Shown: positions 17,031-26,314, counted from the first letter of the stretch. The stretch is DNA of 64,000 bases from JAFDVL01 sp964631865 (GCA_964631865.1 CAZWAK010000001.1:109995-173994); one strand, 5' to 3'. Translations and numbers: made by a program. The notes: generated by a model not told the origin, from the sequence alone.

Positions 17031-18041
17031 ATGAAAAAACAAATCCTGCTCGCGGTTGTAATCGCCCTGACGGCCATTGGCGTATTCGCTCAAACCACCC
17101 GACAAAAGATTCGCGACAAGGTTCGCACCGCGCGCGAAAACCGCGCCGAAAACAAAGGCCATAACGCCGCCACGAACAACGGGTCGTACGTCGTCGGCAA
17201 AAATCGTTTCACGACCAACGTGAACGGCGACGCGCGCGAATACTTCGTTCACGTGCCCAAGAGCTATAACAAAAACACGGCGACGCCCGTCGTCTTTATG
17301 TTGCACGGCACGAGCGGCAACGGCGACAAGTTCTACAACATTTCGGGCTGGAAAGAAGTTGGCGAAGCGGAAAACATCATCACCGTGTTCCCGTCGTCGT
17401 GGCGGCATTGCATCATTGACGACGGCGTGCGCAAGAACACGACCAAATGGAACGTCTATCCCGGCAGCTTTGAATATTGCGCGGGCGAAGTTCCAAAAGA
17501 CGACGTGAAGTTTTTGAATCAAGTCATTGACGAACTGTGCGGCAAATTCAATGTGAATCAGAAGATGATCTACATGGTCGGGTTTTCCAACGGCGGGCAA
17601 ATGACAGGCCGCGTCGGCATCGAAATGTCGGATCGTGTAGCGGCAGTCGTTTCGAGCGGCGGCTTTTTGAAACCGGGCGAGACCTACACGCCGAAACGGT
17701 TGTTGCCGAATCTGGTGCAAGTCGGGAACCGCGATGATCGCTATTTTGGCACGACCCCCGCGCCCATGAATTTCGATCAACTCCTGGCGCAATTCCCTTT
17801 TTTCAAAGGAATGCTCTTCACCTACGGCTCGTCATATAAATTGAACCCCAAGTACACGACGGGCGGCGATCCCAACAACATCATTTATCTCGACGCCAAA
17901 GGCACGTCGGGCGATCCCAACAACGTCTTCCGCTTTGCGCTGATTAAGGGAATGTTTCACGTCTACCCGAACGGCACGAATTTTCGGCTGAATGGCGCGC
18001 AAATGAATTGGCAGTGGTTGAAGCAGTACAAGTTGCCGTAA
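17031..18041 (+). CDS. Secreted LpqC/PHB-depolymerase-like hydrolase, copy 1
   Basis: 336 residues. A signal peptide (1-20) precedes a short basic linker and an alpha/beta-hydrolase of the feruloyl esterase / polyhydroxybutyrate depolymerase group. FMLHGTSGNG forms the oxyanion region, and GFSNGGQM holds the nucleophile Ser near 186. The C-terminal MFHVYPNG gives the likely catalytic His. The start at 17031 follows AAAGGA. It is a tandem paralog of the next gene (for example identical GSYVVGKNRFTT and FYNISGWKEVGE segments). The natural substrate is not readable; an extracellular ester is likely. Confidence 0.87.
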   Translation: MKKQILLAVVIALTAIGVFAQTTRQKIRDKVRTARENRAENKGHNAATNNGSYVVGKNRFTTNVNGDAREYFVHVPKSYNKNTATPVVFMLHGTSGNGDKFYNISGWKEVGEAENIITVFPSSWRHCIIDDGVRKNTTKWNVYPGSFEYCAGEVPKDDVKFLNQVIDELCGKFNVNQKMIYMVGFSNGGQMTGRVGIEMSDRVAAVVSSGGFLKPGETYTPKRLLPNLVQVGNRDDRYFGTTPAPMNFDQLLAQFPFFKGMLFTYGSSYKLNPKYTTGGDPNNIIYLDAKGTSGDPNNVFRFALIKGMFHVYPNGTNFRLNGAQMNWQWLKQYKLP

Positions 18042-18058
18042 AAAAAGTCGAAAAAACT

Positions 18059-18100
18059 TTGATACAAATTTCGTGTTGCCGACACTACTTGATGAAACGG
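18059..18100 (+). promoter_or_regulatory. Candidate ECF promoter, copy 2
   Basis: TTGATACAAATT and GCCGACACTA at the same 19-bp spacing as the copy at 16925, followed by GAAACGG. It lies about 91 bp before the ATG of the second hydrolase. Either a duplicated promoter or conserved binding for the nearby sigma factor. Confidence 0.45.
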
Positions 18101-18168
18101 GGCGGGGAGCGAGAATAGCTCCCCGTTCCTTCGACCAAGAACGGCTACGATCATCGGACTGCTGCACC

Positions 18169-19185
18169 ATGAAAAACCAACTACGATTCGCATTGATCAT
18201 CATCGCAATCGCAGCCACTGCCATTGCACAAACCAATCAACGCCCACGCGCCCCGCTCGGCGAAAAGATTCGGGAAGCCCGACTAAAGCACGCTGAAAAC
18301 AAAGGCGAAACAAAGCCGAACAACAACGGTTCGTATGTCGTCGGCAAGAATCGCTTCACCACGCAAGTGAATGGCGACACGCGCGTCTATTACGTTCACG
18401 TTCCGAAGAGCTATAACAAAGCTCAAGCCGTTCCTGTCGTGGTGATGCTGCACGGCACAGGGCAAACCGGCGAGCAGTTTTACAACATCTCCGGTTGGAA
18501 AGAAGTGGGCGAAACGGAGAACCTGATTACGGTGTTTCCTTCTGCCTTGCAGCAGTGCGTGGTAGATGAGGGCAAGCAGCAAACCACTCCGAAATGGAGT
18601 TGCTATCCCGAAGGGTTTGCCTTCTGCTCCGGCATGACGCCCAAAGACGACATCAAATTTCTGACGCAGGTGTTGGATGAAGTCGAAGGAAAATTCAATA
18701 TCAACCAACACATGATTTATTTCGTCGGCTTTTCCAATGGCTCACAGATGGCAGCGCGCGTCGGCATCGAACTGTCAGAGCGGATCGCTGGATTCGTCGG
18801 ACATTTGGGGACGGCGCCGCCTGCACCGCCCAAACGACTCGTCCCGAGTTTGTGGCAGGAAGGTTCACAAGACGCGAAATACATGAAAATGTTTGGCGGG
18901 CAGCCGATTCCGATGGACTTCAATCAGATTCTCGCTAAACCGTATATGAAACAGGACCTGAATGTGTATATGCAAACGTTCAAGCTCAGCCCGAATTACA
19001 CGACGGGCGGCAATCCGAACGGCATCATTTGGCTTGATGCCAAAGGCACATCGGGCGATCCGAATAACGTCTTTCGCCTGGTCTTTGTCAAAGGCATGGA
19101 ACACGAATATCCCAACGGCAAAAATCATCCGGTGCATGGCGCGGAATTAAACTGGCAATGGCTCAAACAATTCAAACTCCCATAG
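18169..19185 (+). CDS. Secreted LpqC/PHB-depolymerase-like hydrolase, copy 2
   Basis: 338 residues, with a signal peptide (MKNQLRFALIIIAIAATAIA-Q) and the same alpha/beta-hydrolase domain as the preceding gene. VMLHGTGQTG is the oxyanion region, GFSNGSQM the nucleophile elbow, and GMEHEYPNG the likely His. The start at 18169 is chosen because the signal peptide begins there. The paralogs have diverged most in the middle (around residues 210-260), so their substrates may differ. An upstream motif shared with copy 1 suggests common control. Confidence 0.87.
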   Translation: MKNQLRFALIIIAIAATAIAQTNQRPRAPLGEKIREARLKHAENKGETKPNNNGSYVVGKNRFTTQVNGDTRVYYVHVPKSYNKAQAVPVVVMLHGTGQTGEQFYNISGWKEVGETENLITVFPSALQQCVVDEGKQQTTPKWSCYPEGFAFCSGMTPKDDIKFLTQVLDEVEGKFNINQHMIYFVGFSNGSQMAARVGIELSERIAGFVGHLGTAPPAPPKRLVPSLWQEGSQDAKYMKMFGGQPIPMDFNQILAKPYMKQDLNVYMQTFKLSPNYTTGGNPNGIIWLDAKGTSGDPNNVFRLVFVKGMEHEYPNGKNHPVHGAELNWQWLKQFKLP

Positions 19186-19189
19186 GTGT

Positions 19190-19255
19190 GGTACAGTACA
19201 ACGAGCGGTAGCGAGCAGGTGAACACCAAGTCGCTACCGCTCCTCGTACCGTACC
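19190..19255 (+). promoter_or_regulatory. Long hairpin upstream of anti-sigma gene
   Basis: Arms 19190-19214 and 19231-19255 pair over about 25 bp (GAGCGGTAGCGA with TCGCTACCGCTC in the core). The loop holds GCAGGTGAACA, which is repeated at 19271-19281 next to the ATG at 19285. It may be a terminator for the hydrolase unit, or an RNA element controlling the anti-sigma/CHAT pair. Confidence 0.55.
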
Positions 19256-19284
19256 GATGATGACGGGGAGGCAGGTGAACAGCA

Positions 19285-20106
19285 ATGACACATCACGAGA
19301 TCGAACAACAAGACATCATCGAACGCTACGTGCAGCATCAATTGCCGACAGCAGAACGACGCGCGTTTCAGGAACATTATTTCGCGTGCGACGAGTGCTT
19401 CGCGCAGGTGGAAAGCACGGCGAAATTCATCGCGGGCATACAACGCTCTGCGCGCGTGGGCGTGTTGGCCGAGAGCAAAGTGACCCGTGCCGCGCCCTGG
19501 TGGGCCAGTTGGTTTACACCCGCGTTTGCGTTGGCCGCGACGGCGTGTTTGCTCCTGGCAGTCGCGCTGGGCTGGTTCGCCTTCAGGCCAACGCAGCCCG
19601 CGCGCGAGGAAGCATCCAAGCCCAAACCCACGCCGGAACAATTGGCGGGCGAAAAAGCACAGCCCTCACCCACCACAACGGCGGGGCCAAGCCTGACGCC
19701 CACTGTCCCAGAAAAAAGCCGACGCGATGAACTCGACGATAAACTGGCGCAGCATCAAGCGCCCGCCACGCCGCCCCTCAAAGGCGCTACGGTCGCGGTG
19801 CTGCTGGAATCCACGCGCGACGCGAAAGGCGGCGCACAAGTCAAGCTGCCGGACAATGCGACAACTTTGACCGTGCGGGTGGAAGTCGAAGTCGGACGTT
19901 ATCAAAGCTATCAACTGCAACTCTTCGATGCCAGCGGACGCACCGTCAAAACCCTCACGGGGCTGAAAGCCAATGCGCAGGGAACCTTAACCGCCACCAT
20001 TGCCACACAACAGTTGCCTGTAGGAAAATACTTGGTCAAGCTGTTCGGACTGAAAAACCAGCAAAAAGATTTTGTCGGTGAGTACGATTTGACGCTGCGC
20101 CAGTAA
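19285..20106 (+). CDS. Zinc-finger anti-sigma factor, membrane-bound
   Basis: 273 residues. The N-terminal domain is a zf-HC2-type anti-sigma domain with H..C..C spacing in EHYFACDECF. One membrane segment lies at about 76-96 (FALAATACLLLAVALGWFAF). A Pro/Lys-rich linker leads to a C-terminal beta-rich domain (about 175-273) that echoes the outer domain of the anti-sigma at 1817-2665. The upstream ATG has GGGGAGG. It ends 3 bp before the CHAT gene, so the two are co-translated. It probably holds the sigma factor coded at 16365. Confidence 0.82.
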   Translation: MTHHEIEQQDIIERYVQHQLPTAERRAFQEHYFACDECFAQVESTAKFIAGIQRSARVGVLAESKVTRAAPWWASWFTPAFALAATACLLLAVALGWFAFRPTQPAREEASKPKPTPEQLAGEKAQPSPTTTAGPSLTPTVPEKSRRDELDDKLAQHQAPATPPLKGATVAVLLESTRDAKGGAQVKLPDNATTLTVRVEVEVGRYQSYQLQLFDASGRTVKTLTGLKANAQGTLTATIATQQLPVGKYLVKLFGLKNQQKDFVGEYDLTLRQ

Positions 20107-20109
20107 CTC

Positions 20110-22707
20110 ATGAAAACCGGTTGCTTTATCCTCCTGCTTTCGCTTGCCTCGTTTTTGCCCGCTATCGCGCAAAGCACCAACGACGGCACAGGCAATCCGC
20201 GTCAGCCCGTTTTGATTGAACCGCTGCTGCGAGAAGCGACCCAATCGCTCAAAGCCGAGCAGTTTCAAGAAACCTATCGTAAAGCCCTACAGGCACGTCT
20301 GCTGAGCCAGCGGCGCGGTCTCAAAAGCCGCGAAGCGCACGCCGCGAACCTGATGGCGCTGGCCGCCATGTCGCTCGGTCAGATGGTGGAAGCGGTGACG
20401 CTTTTCAAAGAAGCGGCGGCGTTGTCGAGCGCGGTCAACTCCGAGGAAGTGAGCAAGATGCAGGTGCTGGCGCTCGAACGCGCGGGGCGCTTGTCGCGTG
20501 TCATCGGGCGCTACGAAGACGCGCTCTGGTGTTTCGATCAGGCGTTGCAACGCTATCGCTACCGCAATGAACGCGCGGGCGAAGTTTCTATGCTCAGCAA
20601 TCTGAGCGCCGTCTATGCCGATACCGGCGATTTCACGAAAGCATCCCAAACCTTGCAGGATGCGCTGCCGCTCTCGCGGGCGTTGAGTAATCGTCCGCTG
20701 GAAAAATCGTTGCTGACGAAATTCCTGATCGTCGAGAAAGGGCGCGGCAATCTGGCGGCGGCGTTGCAGTACGGCGAACAAGCTCTTGCCATCGAGCCAC
20801 GTCGGGGCGTTGATCCGAACAACAAGCCGCTGCTCCAGATTACGTTGGAGTTGCATTACCAATTGGGGATGGTGTACGCGGCGCTCGACCGTCACCCCAA
20901 AGCGATTGAGATGTATCAACTCGCGTTGCAGCAGGCGCGCGAATTTCACGTGCCGCAGTTGGTCGCGTTTGTGCTCGGCGAATTGGCGTGGTCGCAGTTC
21001 AAATCCGGGGCAGCGCAAACGGCGCTTGCGACGGCGACGCAATCGCTCACGACGCTGCGGCAAGGCGGCGGCAACAAACATTTTGAGTCGCGGGTGTTGT
21101 TCATTCGCGCCGAAGCCGAGCGCACGCTCGGCTACCACACGGAAGCGCTCGTCAGTTATCGGCAGGCCATCGCCGCGCTCGAACAAGCGCGGTTGCTTTC
21201 GATTCCGACCGAGATTTCGCGCGCCGGCATCGTCGCGTCGCGGCACAATGTGTTCGCGGGGGCGATTGACTTTCTGCTCAGCCAGCAACACACGGGCGAA
21301 GCCCTGGAAGTCGCCGAAGCGTTTCACGCGCGCGCGTTTTTGGATGTGCTGGCCGAAGCCGGCGTGGAAGCGTCGCACGAATTGAGCGCCGCGCAAAAGG
21401 ACGAAGAGGACAAGTTATTCGCAAACATTGCCCGCGTGCAAAAAGAGTTGTGGCAGCCCGATCTCAAGCCGGAAACTGAAGCTCAATTGAACCGTCAATT
21501 GAGCGAAGCCGAAGCCGCGCTGGAAACCTTTCGCCTCAAGGTGCGCCGCGCGAATCCGCAGTATCAAAGCGCGGCCTCGCCGCCGCTCATCAAGGCCGCG
21601 AACATCGCCAAAGACCTGCTCCCGGCAGACACCGCGTTGGTGGAATTTGTGTTAGGCGAAAAGAAGTCGTTTGCCTGGGTTGTGCAGCAGGACAAACTGA
21701 TCGCGGTCACATTGCCGCCGAGCAAAGAAATCGAAACGCTCGTAGCGGAGTATCGGGAAGAGTTTGCAGGCGGGCTGAATTCGCTGAACGTACTGCCCGC
21801 CATCGCCAAACAAAAAGCGCAGGGGCAGAAGCTGTATCAAAAACTTTGGCAACCGCTCCACGCGCATCTGACAACCGCGCGCAAATTGGTGATCGTGCCG
21901 GACGGCGCGCTGGCGTATCTGCCGTTTGAAACGCTGGTGAGCGACGCCAAACCCGTCGCCACGTATTTGCTCGAACGCTATGCGATCAGCTATGCGCCGT
22001 CGGCGTCTGCGCTCGCGGCGATTCAAGCCAGTGCGTCGAGTAACGACGCCAAAGGCTTCATTGCGTTCGGCGATCCGGTCTACGCCAAAACCAATGCAGA
22101 GACGGCCACCGTGCGCAGCTTCGATCTCAAACAATTGCCGTACACGCGCACCGAAGTGAACGAAATCGCCGCGTTGTTTCCGCCCGCCGAACGCCGCGTG
22201 TTTTTGGGCGCAGAGGCACAGGAACAACTGGTCAAAACCGAACCGCTCCATCAATTCCGCTACGTGCATTTCGCCGCGCACAGCAGCGTGGACGAAGAAC
22301 GCCCGGCGCGTTCCGGCATCGTCCTGTCGCGTCCAACCGAAGCCAAAGAAGCCAAAGAAGATGGATTGTTGCAAATGAGCGAAGTGATGCGGCTGAAGCT
22401 GCACGCCGATTTGGTCACGCTCTCCGCCTGTCGCACAGGACTCGGCAAGCTGCTGAACGGCGAGGGCATCATTGGGCTGACGCGAGCGTTTTTCTACGCG
22501 GGCGCAGAAAGCGTGTCAGTCAGTTTGTGGAGTGTGAACGACATCGCCACCGCCTCGTTGATGAAGTCGTTTTACAAACATCTGCAACAAGGCAAAGCCA
22601 AAGACGAAGCCTTGCGCGAAGCCAAACTGGAACTGCTGAAAGGGCCGCAACGCACGTGGCGACATCCGTATTATTGGGCGGCGTTTATTTTGGTGGGTGG
22701 TCGGTGA
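20110..22707 (+). CDS. Secreted TPR-CHAT caspase-like protease
   Basis: 865 residues with a signal peptide (MKTGCFILLLSLASFLPAIA-Q), about eight TPR helix pairs (60-380), a coiled linker and a C-terminal CHAT domain. The dyad is His near 724 (VHFAAHSS) and Cys near 774 (LSACRTGLGK). It is shorter than the first CHAT protein and lacks its PPC-like domain. The gene starts 3 bp after the anti-sigma stop. Since both have exported parts, cleavage of the anti-sigma outer domain is an attractive but untested idea. The last codons (VGGR, stop) lie in the GT-rich repeat that follows. Confidence 0.92.
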   Translation: MKTGCFILLLSLASFLPAIAQSTNDGTGNPRQPVLIEPLLREATQSLKAEQFQETYRKALQARLLSQRRGLKSREAHAANLMALAAMSLGQMVEAVTLFKEAAALSSAVNSEEVSKMQVLALERAGRLSRVIGRYEDALWCFDQALQRYRYRNERAGEVSMLSNLSAVYADTGDFTKASQTLQDALPLSRALSNRPLEKSLLTKFLIVEKGRGNLAAALQYGEQALAIEPRRGVDPNNKPLLQITLELHYQLGMVYAALDRHPKAIEMYQLALQQAREFHVPQLVAFVLGELAWSQFKSGAAQTALATATQSLTTLRQGGGNKHFESRVLFIRAEAERTLGYHTEALVSYRQAIAALEQARLLSIPTEISRAGIVASRHNVFAGAIDFLLSQQHTGEALEVAEAFHARAFLDVLAEAGVEASHELSAAQKDEEDKLFANIARVQKELWQPDLKPETEAQLNRQLSEAEAALETFRLKVRRANPQYQSAASPPLIKAANIAKDLLPADTALVEFVLGEKKSFAWVVQQDKLIAVTLPPSKEIETLVAEYREEFAGGLNSLNVLPAIAKQKAQGQKLYQKLWQPLHAHLTTARKLVIVPDGALAYLPFETLVSDAKPVATYLLERYAISYAPSASALAAIQASASSNDAKGFIAFGDPVYAKTNAETATVRSFDLKQLPYTRTEVNEIAALFPPAERRVFLGAEAQEQLVKTEPLHQFRYVHFAAHSSVDEERPARSGIVLSRPTEAKEAKEDGLLQMSEVMRLKLHADLVTLSACRTGLGKLLNGEGIIGLTRAFFYAGAESVSVSLWSVNDIATASLMKSFYKHLQQGKAKDEALREAKLELLKGPQRTWRHPYYWAAFILVGGR

Positions 22708-22820
22708 GTGGTGCTCGGTGCTCGGTGGTTGGTGGTTGGTGGTTGGTGGTTGGTGGTTGGTGACTGGTGGCTGGTAATCCGAATCTCAAATCTCAAATCT
22801 CAAATCTCAAATCTCAAATC
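22690..22820. repeat. Two simple tandem repeats after CHAT gene
   Basis: GGTGGTT units run from about 22725 to 22762, within a GT-rich block that begins in the last codons of the CHAT gene. TCAAATC heptamers follow at about 22784-22820. The GT-rich part resembles one arm of the palindromes at 5308 and 26627. Otherwise the gap to 22871 is featureless. Confidence 0.8.
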
Positions 22821-22871
22821 CTGAAACCCAGCACTTGCAACTTGTAGCGCAAACATCGAAACTACCGCGCT

Positions 22872-25478
22872 ATGAGTTCCCAAGCGCCTCTCAACGATTC
22901 GCTCGTGCATCCGGCTTTACTCGATCCACGACAATGGAGCAACGTGGACGTGTACGCTTCCCTGCTCAACCTCGAACGCGAAGACATTCCCGGCAGCGAC
23001 CATCACGCGCCGGATCGCAGCTTTCGCATTCACCATCTCAAGCTCGAATTGCAATTTGATCTCGCGCAACAAAGCGTGCGCGGCACAGCGACGCTGACGA
23101 TTGCGCCGCTGGCCGACGGGCTGCGCACGATCAAGCTGGATGCGGCGGAAATGAACATTCACAGCGTTCGTCATCTGCGTGCGCACGTCGAAGCCGCGCC
23201 GACACCGCTGCGGATGCTGGGCGAAACCGAGCCGCAGTCTGCGCCTGTGAATTTGCCCTTTGATACGCAACAGGAAACGCTCAACATCGAACTCGACGCG
23301 CCGCTCAAACGCGACGAAGAAGCTGTGATTGAAATTGCATATGACTGCCGCCCACGTAAAGGTTTGTATTTCATTCAGCCCGACGACGCCTATCCACAAA
23401 GGCCGTGTCAAATCTGGTCGCAAGGCCAAACCGAAGATGCGCATTGGTGGTTTCCCTGCGCCGACACGCCGCATCAGAAAATGACGACGGAGTTGATTGC
23501 GACGGTAGATGAAAAATATTTCGCGCTGTCGAACGGCGCGCTGGTCGGCTCGACTGGCAATCAGGCAAACAACACGATCACGTATCACTGGCGACAAGAG
23601 CAACCGCATCCGGCGTATTTGGTGACGGTCGTGATTGGCGAGTACGAACTCGTGCAAGAGCGGCTGCAAGGCTTGCCCGTTGAGTATTACGTGTACGCCG
23701 ACCGCGCCGAACAAGGCAAAAAGCTATTTCAGCGCACGCCGGAGATGATTGAGTTCTTCGCAGAAAAATTTGGCTATCCGTACCCGTTCGCCAAATATTC
23801 GCAAGTGCTCGTGGACGATTTTTTGTTCGGTGCGATGGAGAACACGTCAGCTACAACGATGACGGATCGTTGTTTGCTGGACGAACGCGCCGCGTTGGAT
23901 GTTCATTATGACGACATCGTCGCGCACGAACTCGCGCATCACTGGTTCGGCGATTTGGTGACGTGCAAACATTGGTCAGAGATTTGGCTGAACGAAAGTT
24001 TTGCGACGTATTCGGAATTTTTATGGCGCGCGCACACGCAGGGCGAGGACGAAGCGCGGTTCGTGTTGTATCAGGATTTTTTGACCTACCTGCACGAAGA
24101 TTTTTCCAGTCATCGCCGCCCGATTTTGTTTCATCGTTATCGTTATTCGGAAGAGTTGATGGATCGCCACGCCTACGAAAAAGGCGCGTGCGTGTTGCAC
24201 ATGCTGCGGCAGGTGCTCGGCGATGAAGCGTTCTTTCGTTCGCTCGCGCGCTATCTCAGCAAATTCGCGTTCGGCGTCGCAGAAACACACGATCTGAAAA
24301 CCGCGATTGAAGAAGTCACGGGCAAGAATCTGCATTGGTTTTTCGAGCAATGGATTCATCGCCCCGGCTATCCCGAACTCGAAGTTGAATACGAATGGCA
24401 GCGCGAACAAAAGATGTTGCGGCTGAGCATCAAGCAAGTGCAAAAAGCGGACGAGGAAGACGAGGTTGTCGAGGCGTTTCGCTTTCCGGTCGAAATTGAA
24501 CTCGTGACGACTGCTCCTGATGCTGCGAACGAAAGTGATTTCCGCACGAGCTTTCACGTTTGGGTCGAAAAGGCCGAGCAGGAATTTTACTTTCCGTGTG
24601 AGACGAAACCACGCATGGTAGTTTTCGATAAAGGCCATCGCGTCTTTAAGCTGCTGCGCTTTCCCAAGTCGCAACAGGAACTGATTTATCAGATGTATCA
24701 CGACGAAGATGTGCTCGGACGGATGCGCGCCGCGCGCGAGTTGAGCGCGTACAAAACGGACGAAGCAGTGAATGCCTTGCAGCACGTGCTGGCGAGCAAT
24801 GATTTTCGCGGTGTGCGTATGGCGGCAGCGATTTCATTGGGCGAAATGGGACGCGACGACGCGCGGCAAGTGGTTTTGACGGTATACAAAACTTGCGCCG
24901 ATGCGCATGTGCGTCGCGCCTGTGTGTGGGCATTGGGCGCGCAGCAGAAAGCCGACGAAGCCACGCTCAATTTCTTGCAAGCTGTGATCGCGCACGACGC
25001 CAGTTATTTCGTAGCCGTCGCTGCCGTGCGCGCGTTCGGTCACATCAGCGCGAAAGCGGAAGGCATGCAAGCCTACGATGCGATGTGTTCGGCGCTGGCG
25101 AATCCTTCGTGGCAGGACGTTGTTCGTGCGTCGGTGTTTTATGCCTGCAAATACGCCAAAGAAAAACGCGCAGTTGATCTCGCGCTCAGTCACAGCAAAT
25201 ATGGGGAACACGTTGCGGTGCGCGTTGCCGCGATTGGCTACTTGGGCGCAATCGGCAAAGAACTGCACAAAGAAAAAGCCGACGACAAGATTGTGGATCG
25301 CTTGCTGGAATTGCTCGACGACCGCGCGATTCGGGCGCGTGTCGCGGCGGCGCGCGCGCTTGGCAAAGTCGGCAATGAACGCGCGCTGCCTGCGTTGCGT
25401 GCGGCGCGCGACCGCGAATGCCTGGATCAACTCAAAGCCGCGCTTGAAGACGCTATTGAAGGAATGCAGCAGAAGTGA
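22872..25478 (+). CDS. M1 family aminopeptidase with C-terminal HEAT repeats
   Basis: 868 residues. A beta-saddle N-terminal domain is followed by the metallopeptidase domain with GAMEN at about 320-324, the zinc motif HELAHHWFGDL at about 352-362, and the third ligand Glu in WLNESFATY near 375. The C-terminal 300 residues consist of HEAT-like helical repeats (AAAISLGEMGRDDARQ, AAARALGKVGNERALP). There is no signal peptide, so it probably acts in the cytoplasm on peptides. The start at 22872 has a poor ribosome site. The HEAT tail is common in acidobacterial members and may bind substrates. Confidence 0.93.
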   Translation: MSSQAPLNDSLVHPALLDPRQWSNVDVYASLLNLEREDIPGSDHHAPDRSFRIHHLKLELQFDLAQQSVRGTATLTIAPLADGLRTIKLDAAEMNIHSVRHLRAHVEAAPTPLRMLGETEPQSAPVNLPFDTQQETLNIELDAPLKRDEEAVIEIAYDCRPRKGLYFIQPDDAYPQRPCQIWSQGQTEDAHWWFPCADTPHQKMTTELIATVDEKYFALSNGALVGSTGNQANNTITYHWRQEQPHPAYLVTVVIGEYELVQERLQGLPVEYYVYADRAEQGKKLFQRTPEMIEFFAEKFGYPYPFAKYSQVLVDDFLFGAMENTSATTMTDRCLLDERAALDVHYDDIVAHELAHHWFGDLVTCKHWSEIWLNESFATYSEFLWRAHTQGEDEARFVLYQDFLTYLHEDFSSHRRPILFHRYRYSEELMDRHAYEKGACVLHMLRQVLGDEAFFRSLARYLSKFAFGVAETHDLKTAIEEVTGKNLHWFFEQWIHRPGYPELEVEYEWQREQKMLRLSIKQVQKADEEDEVVEAFRFPVEIELVTTAPDAANESDFRTSFHVWVEKAEQEFYFPCETKPRMVVFDKGHRVFKLLRFPKSQQELIYQMYHDEDVLGRMRAARELSAYKTDEAVNALQHVLASNDFRGVRMAAAISLGEMGRDDARQVVLTVYKTCADAHVRRACVWALGAQQKADEATLNFLQAVIAHDASYFVAVAAVRAFGHISAKAEGMQAYDAMCSALANPSWQDVVRASVFYACKYAKEKRAVDLALSHSKYGEHVAVRVAAIGYLGAIGKELHKEKADDKIVDRLLELLDDRAIRARVAAARALGKVGNERALPALRAARDRECLDQLKAALEDAIEGMQQK

Positions 25479-25534
25479 TATACGCTTGGGGAAAAATGAA
25501 TGACGATTCATTCAGTAAATAGAACGAGGAATTT

Positions 25535-26314
25535 ATGAAGATTATTGTTTGTCTCAAACAAGTCCCGAAAAACGATTCGATCCTGCGCATCAACGACGCC
25601 GCAACGTGGATTCAGGAGCGGGATTTGACGTACGAAATCAACGAATCGGACGCTTACGCACTCGAAGCCGCGCTGCAACTCAAGGAAAAACACGGCGGCG
25701 AAGTTGTCGCGTTATCGCTCGGCCCGGCGCGCGTGCAATCCGTCATCAAAGAAGCGTTGGCGCGCGGCGCGGATCGCGGCTTGCATTTGGAAGACGCCGC
25801 GTTCGATAACTTGGATGCGTTCGGCACAGCGGCCACGATTGCTGCCGCAGCGAAGTCCGACGGCTTCGATTTGCTGCTGACGGGCTTGCAATCCGACGAT
25901 CACGGCTACGCGCAAACGGGCGTGATTGCGGCGGAATTGTTGGGCTTGCCGCACGCAACGATTGTGATGGATTTGCAGACGGAAGAAGGCGGAATCAAGG
26001 TGAAGCGCGAACTCGAAGCTGGTTTTTTTCAATGGGTGACGATGCCGCTGCCCGGCGTATTTACAATTCAGTCGGGCATTAACACTTTAAGATATGCGAC
26101 GCTGAAGGGCATTATGGCGGCGAAGAAAAAAGAAATTAAGAAGCTCGATGCTGCCGCGCTCGGTTTGGATGCGGCCACGCTTGCGCCAAAGCAAGTCATC
26201 AAGCGCGTGTACTTCCCGCAGAAATCCAAACAGACGCAAATGATCGAAGGCACAGCGGCAGTGGCGGCTGCGACTTTGGTTGAGAAATTGAAGAACGAAG
26301 CGCGCGTGTTTTAA
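25535..26314 (+). CDS. etfB: Electron transfer flavoprotein, beta subunit
   Basis: 259 residues; with EtfA it forms the FAD/AMP-binding carrier that takes electrons from acyl-CoA dehydrogenases to ETF-quinone oxidoreductase. MKIIVCLKQVP at the start, ADRGLHLED, LLLTGLQSDDHGYAQTG and 'KVKRELEAGFFQWVTMPLPGVFTIQ' are family landmarks. The start follows GAGGA. The cluster is etfB, small ORF, etfA, etf-QO. A palindromic unit begins 1 bp after its stop. Confidence 0.95.
   Translation: MKIIVCLKQVPKNDSILRINDAATWIQERDLTYEINESDAYALEAALQLKEKHGGEVVALSLGPARVQSVIKEALARGADRGLHLEDAAFDNLDAFGTAATIAAAAKSDGFDLLLTGLQSDDHGYAQTGVIAAELLGLPHATIVMDLQTEEGGIKVKRELEAGFFQWVTMPLPGVFTIQSGINTLRYATLKGIMAAKKKEIKKLDAAALGLDAATLAPKQVIKRVYFPQKSKQTQMIEGTAAVAAATLVEKLKNEARVF

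Noticed and set aside
22725..22820. CRISPR or origin iterons in the GGTGGTT and TCAAATC repeats
   Set aside because: Units are short simple repeats with no spacers, no DnaA boxes and no replication genes nearby.
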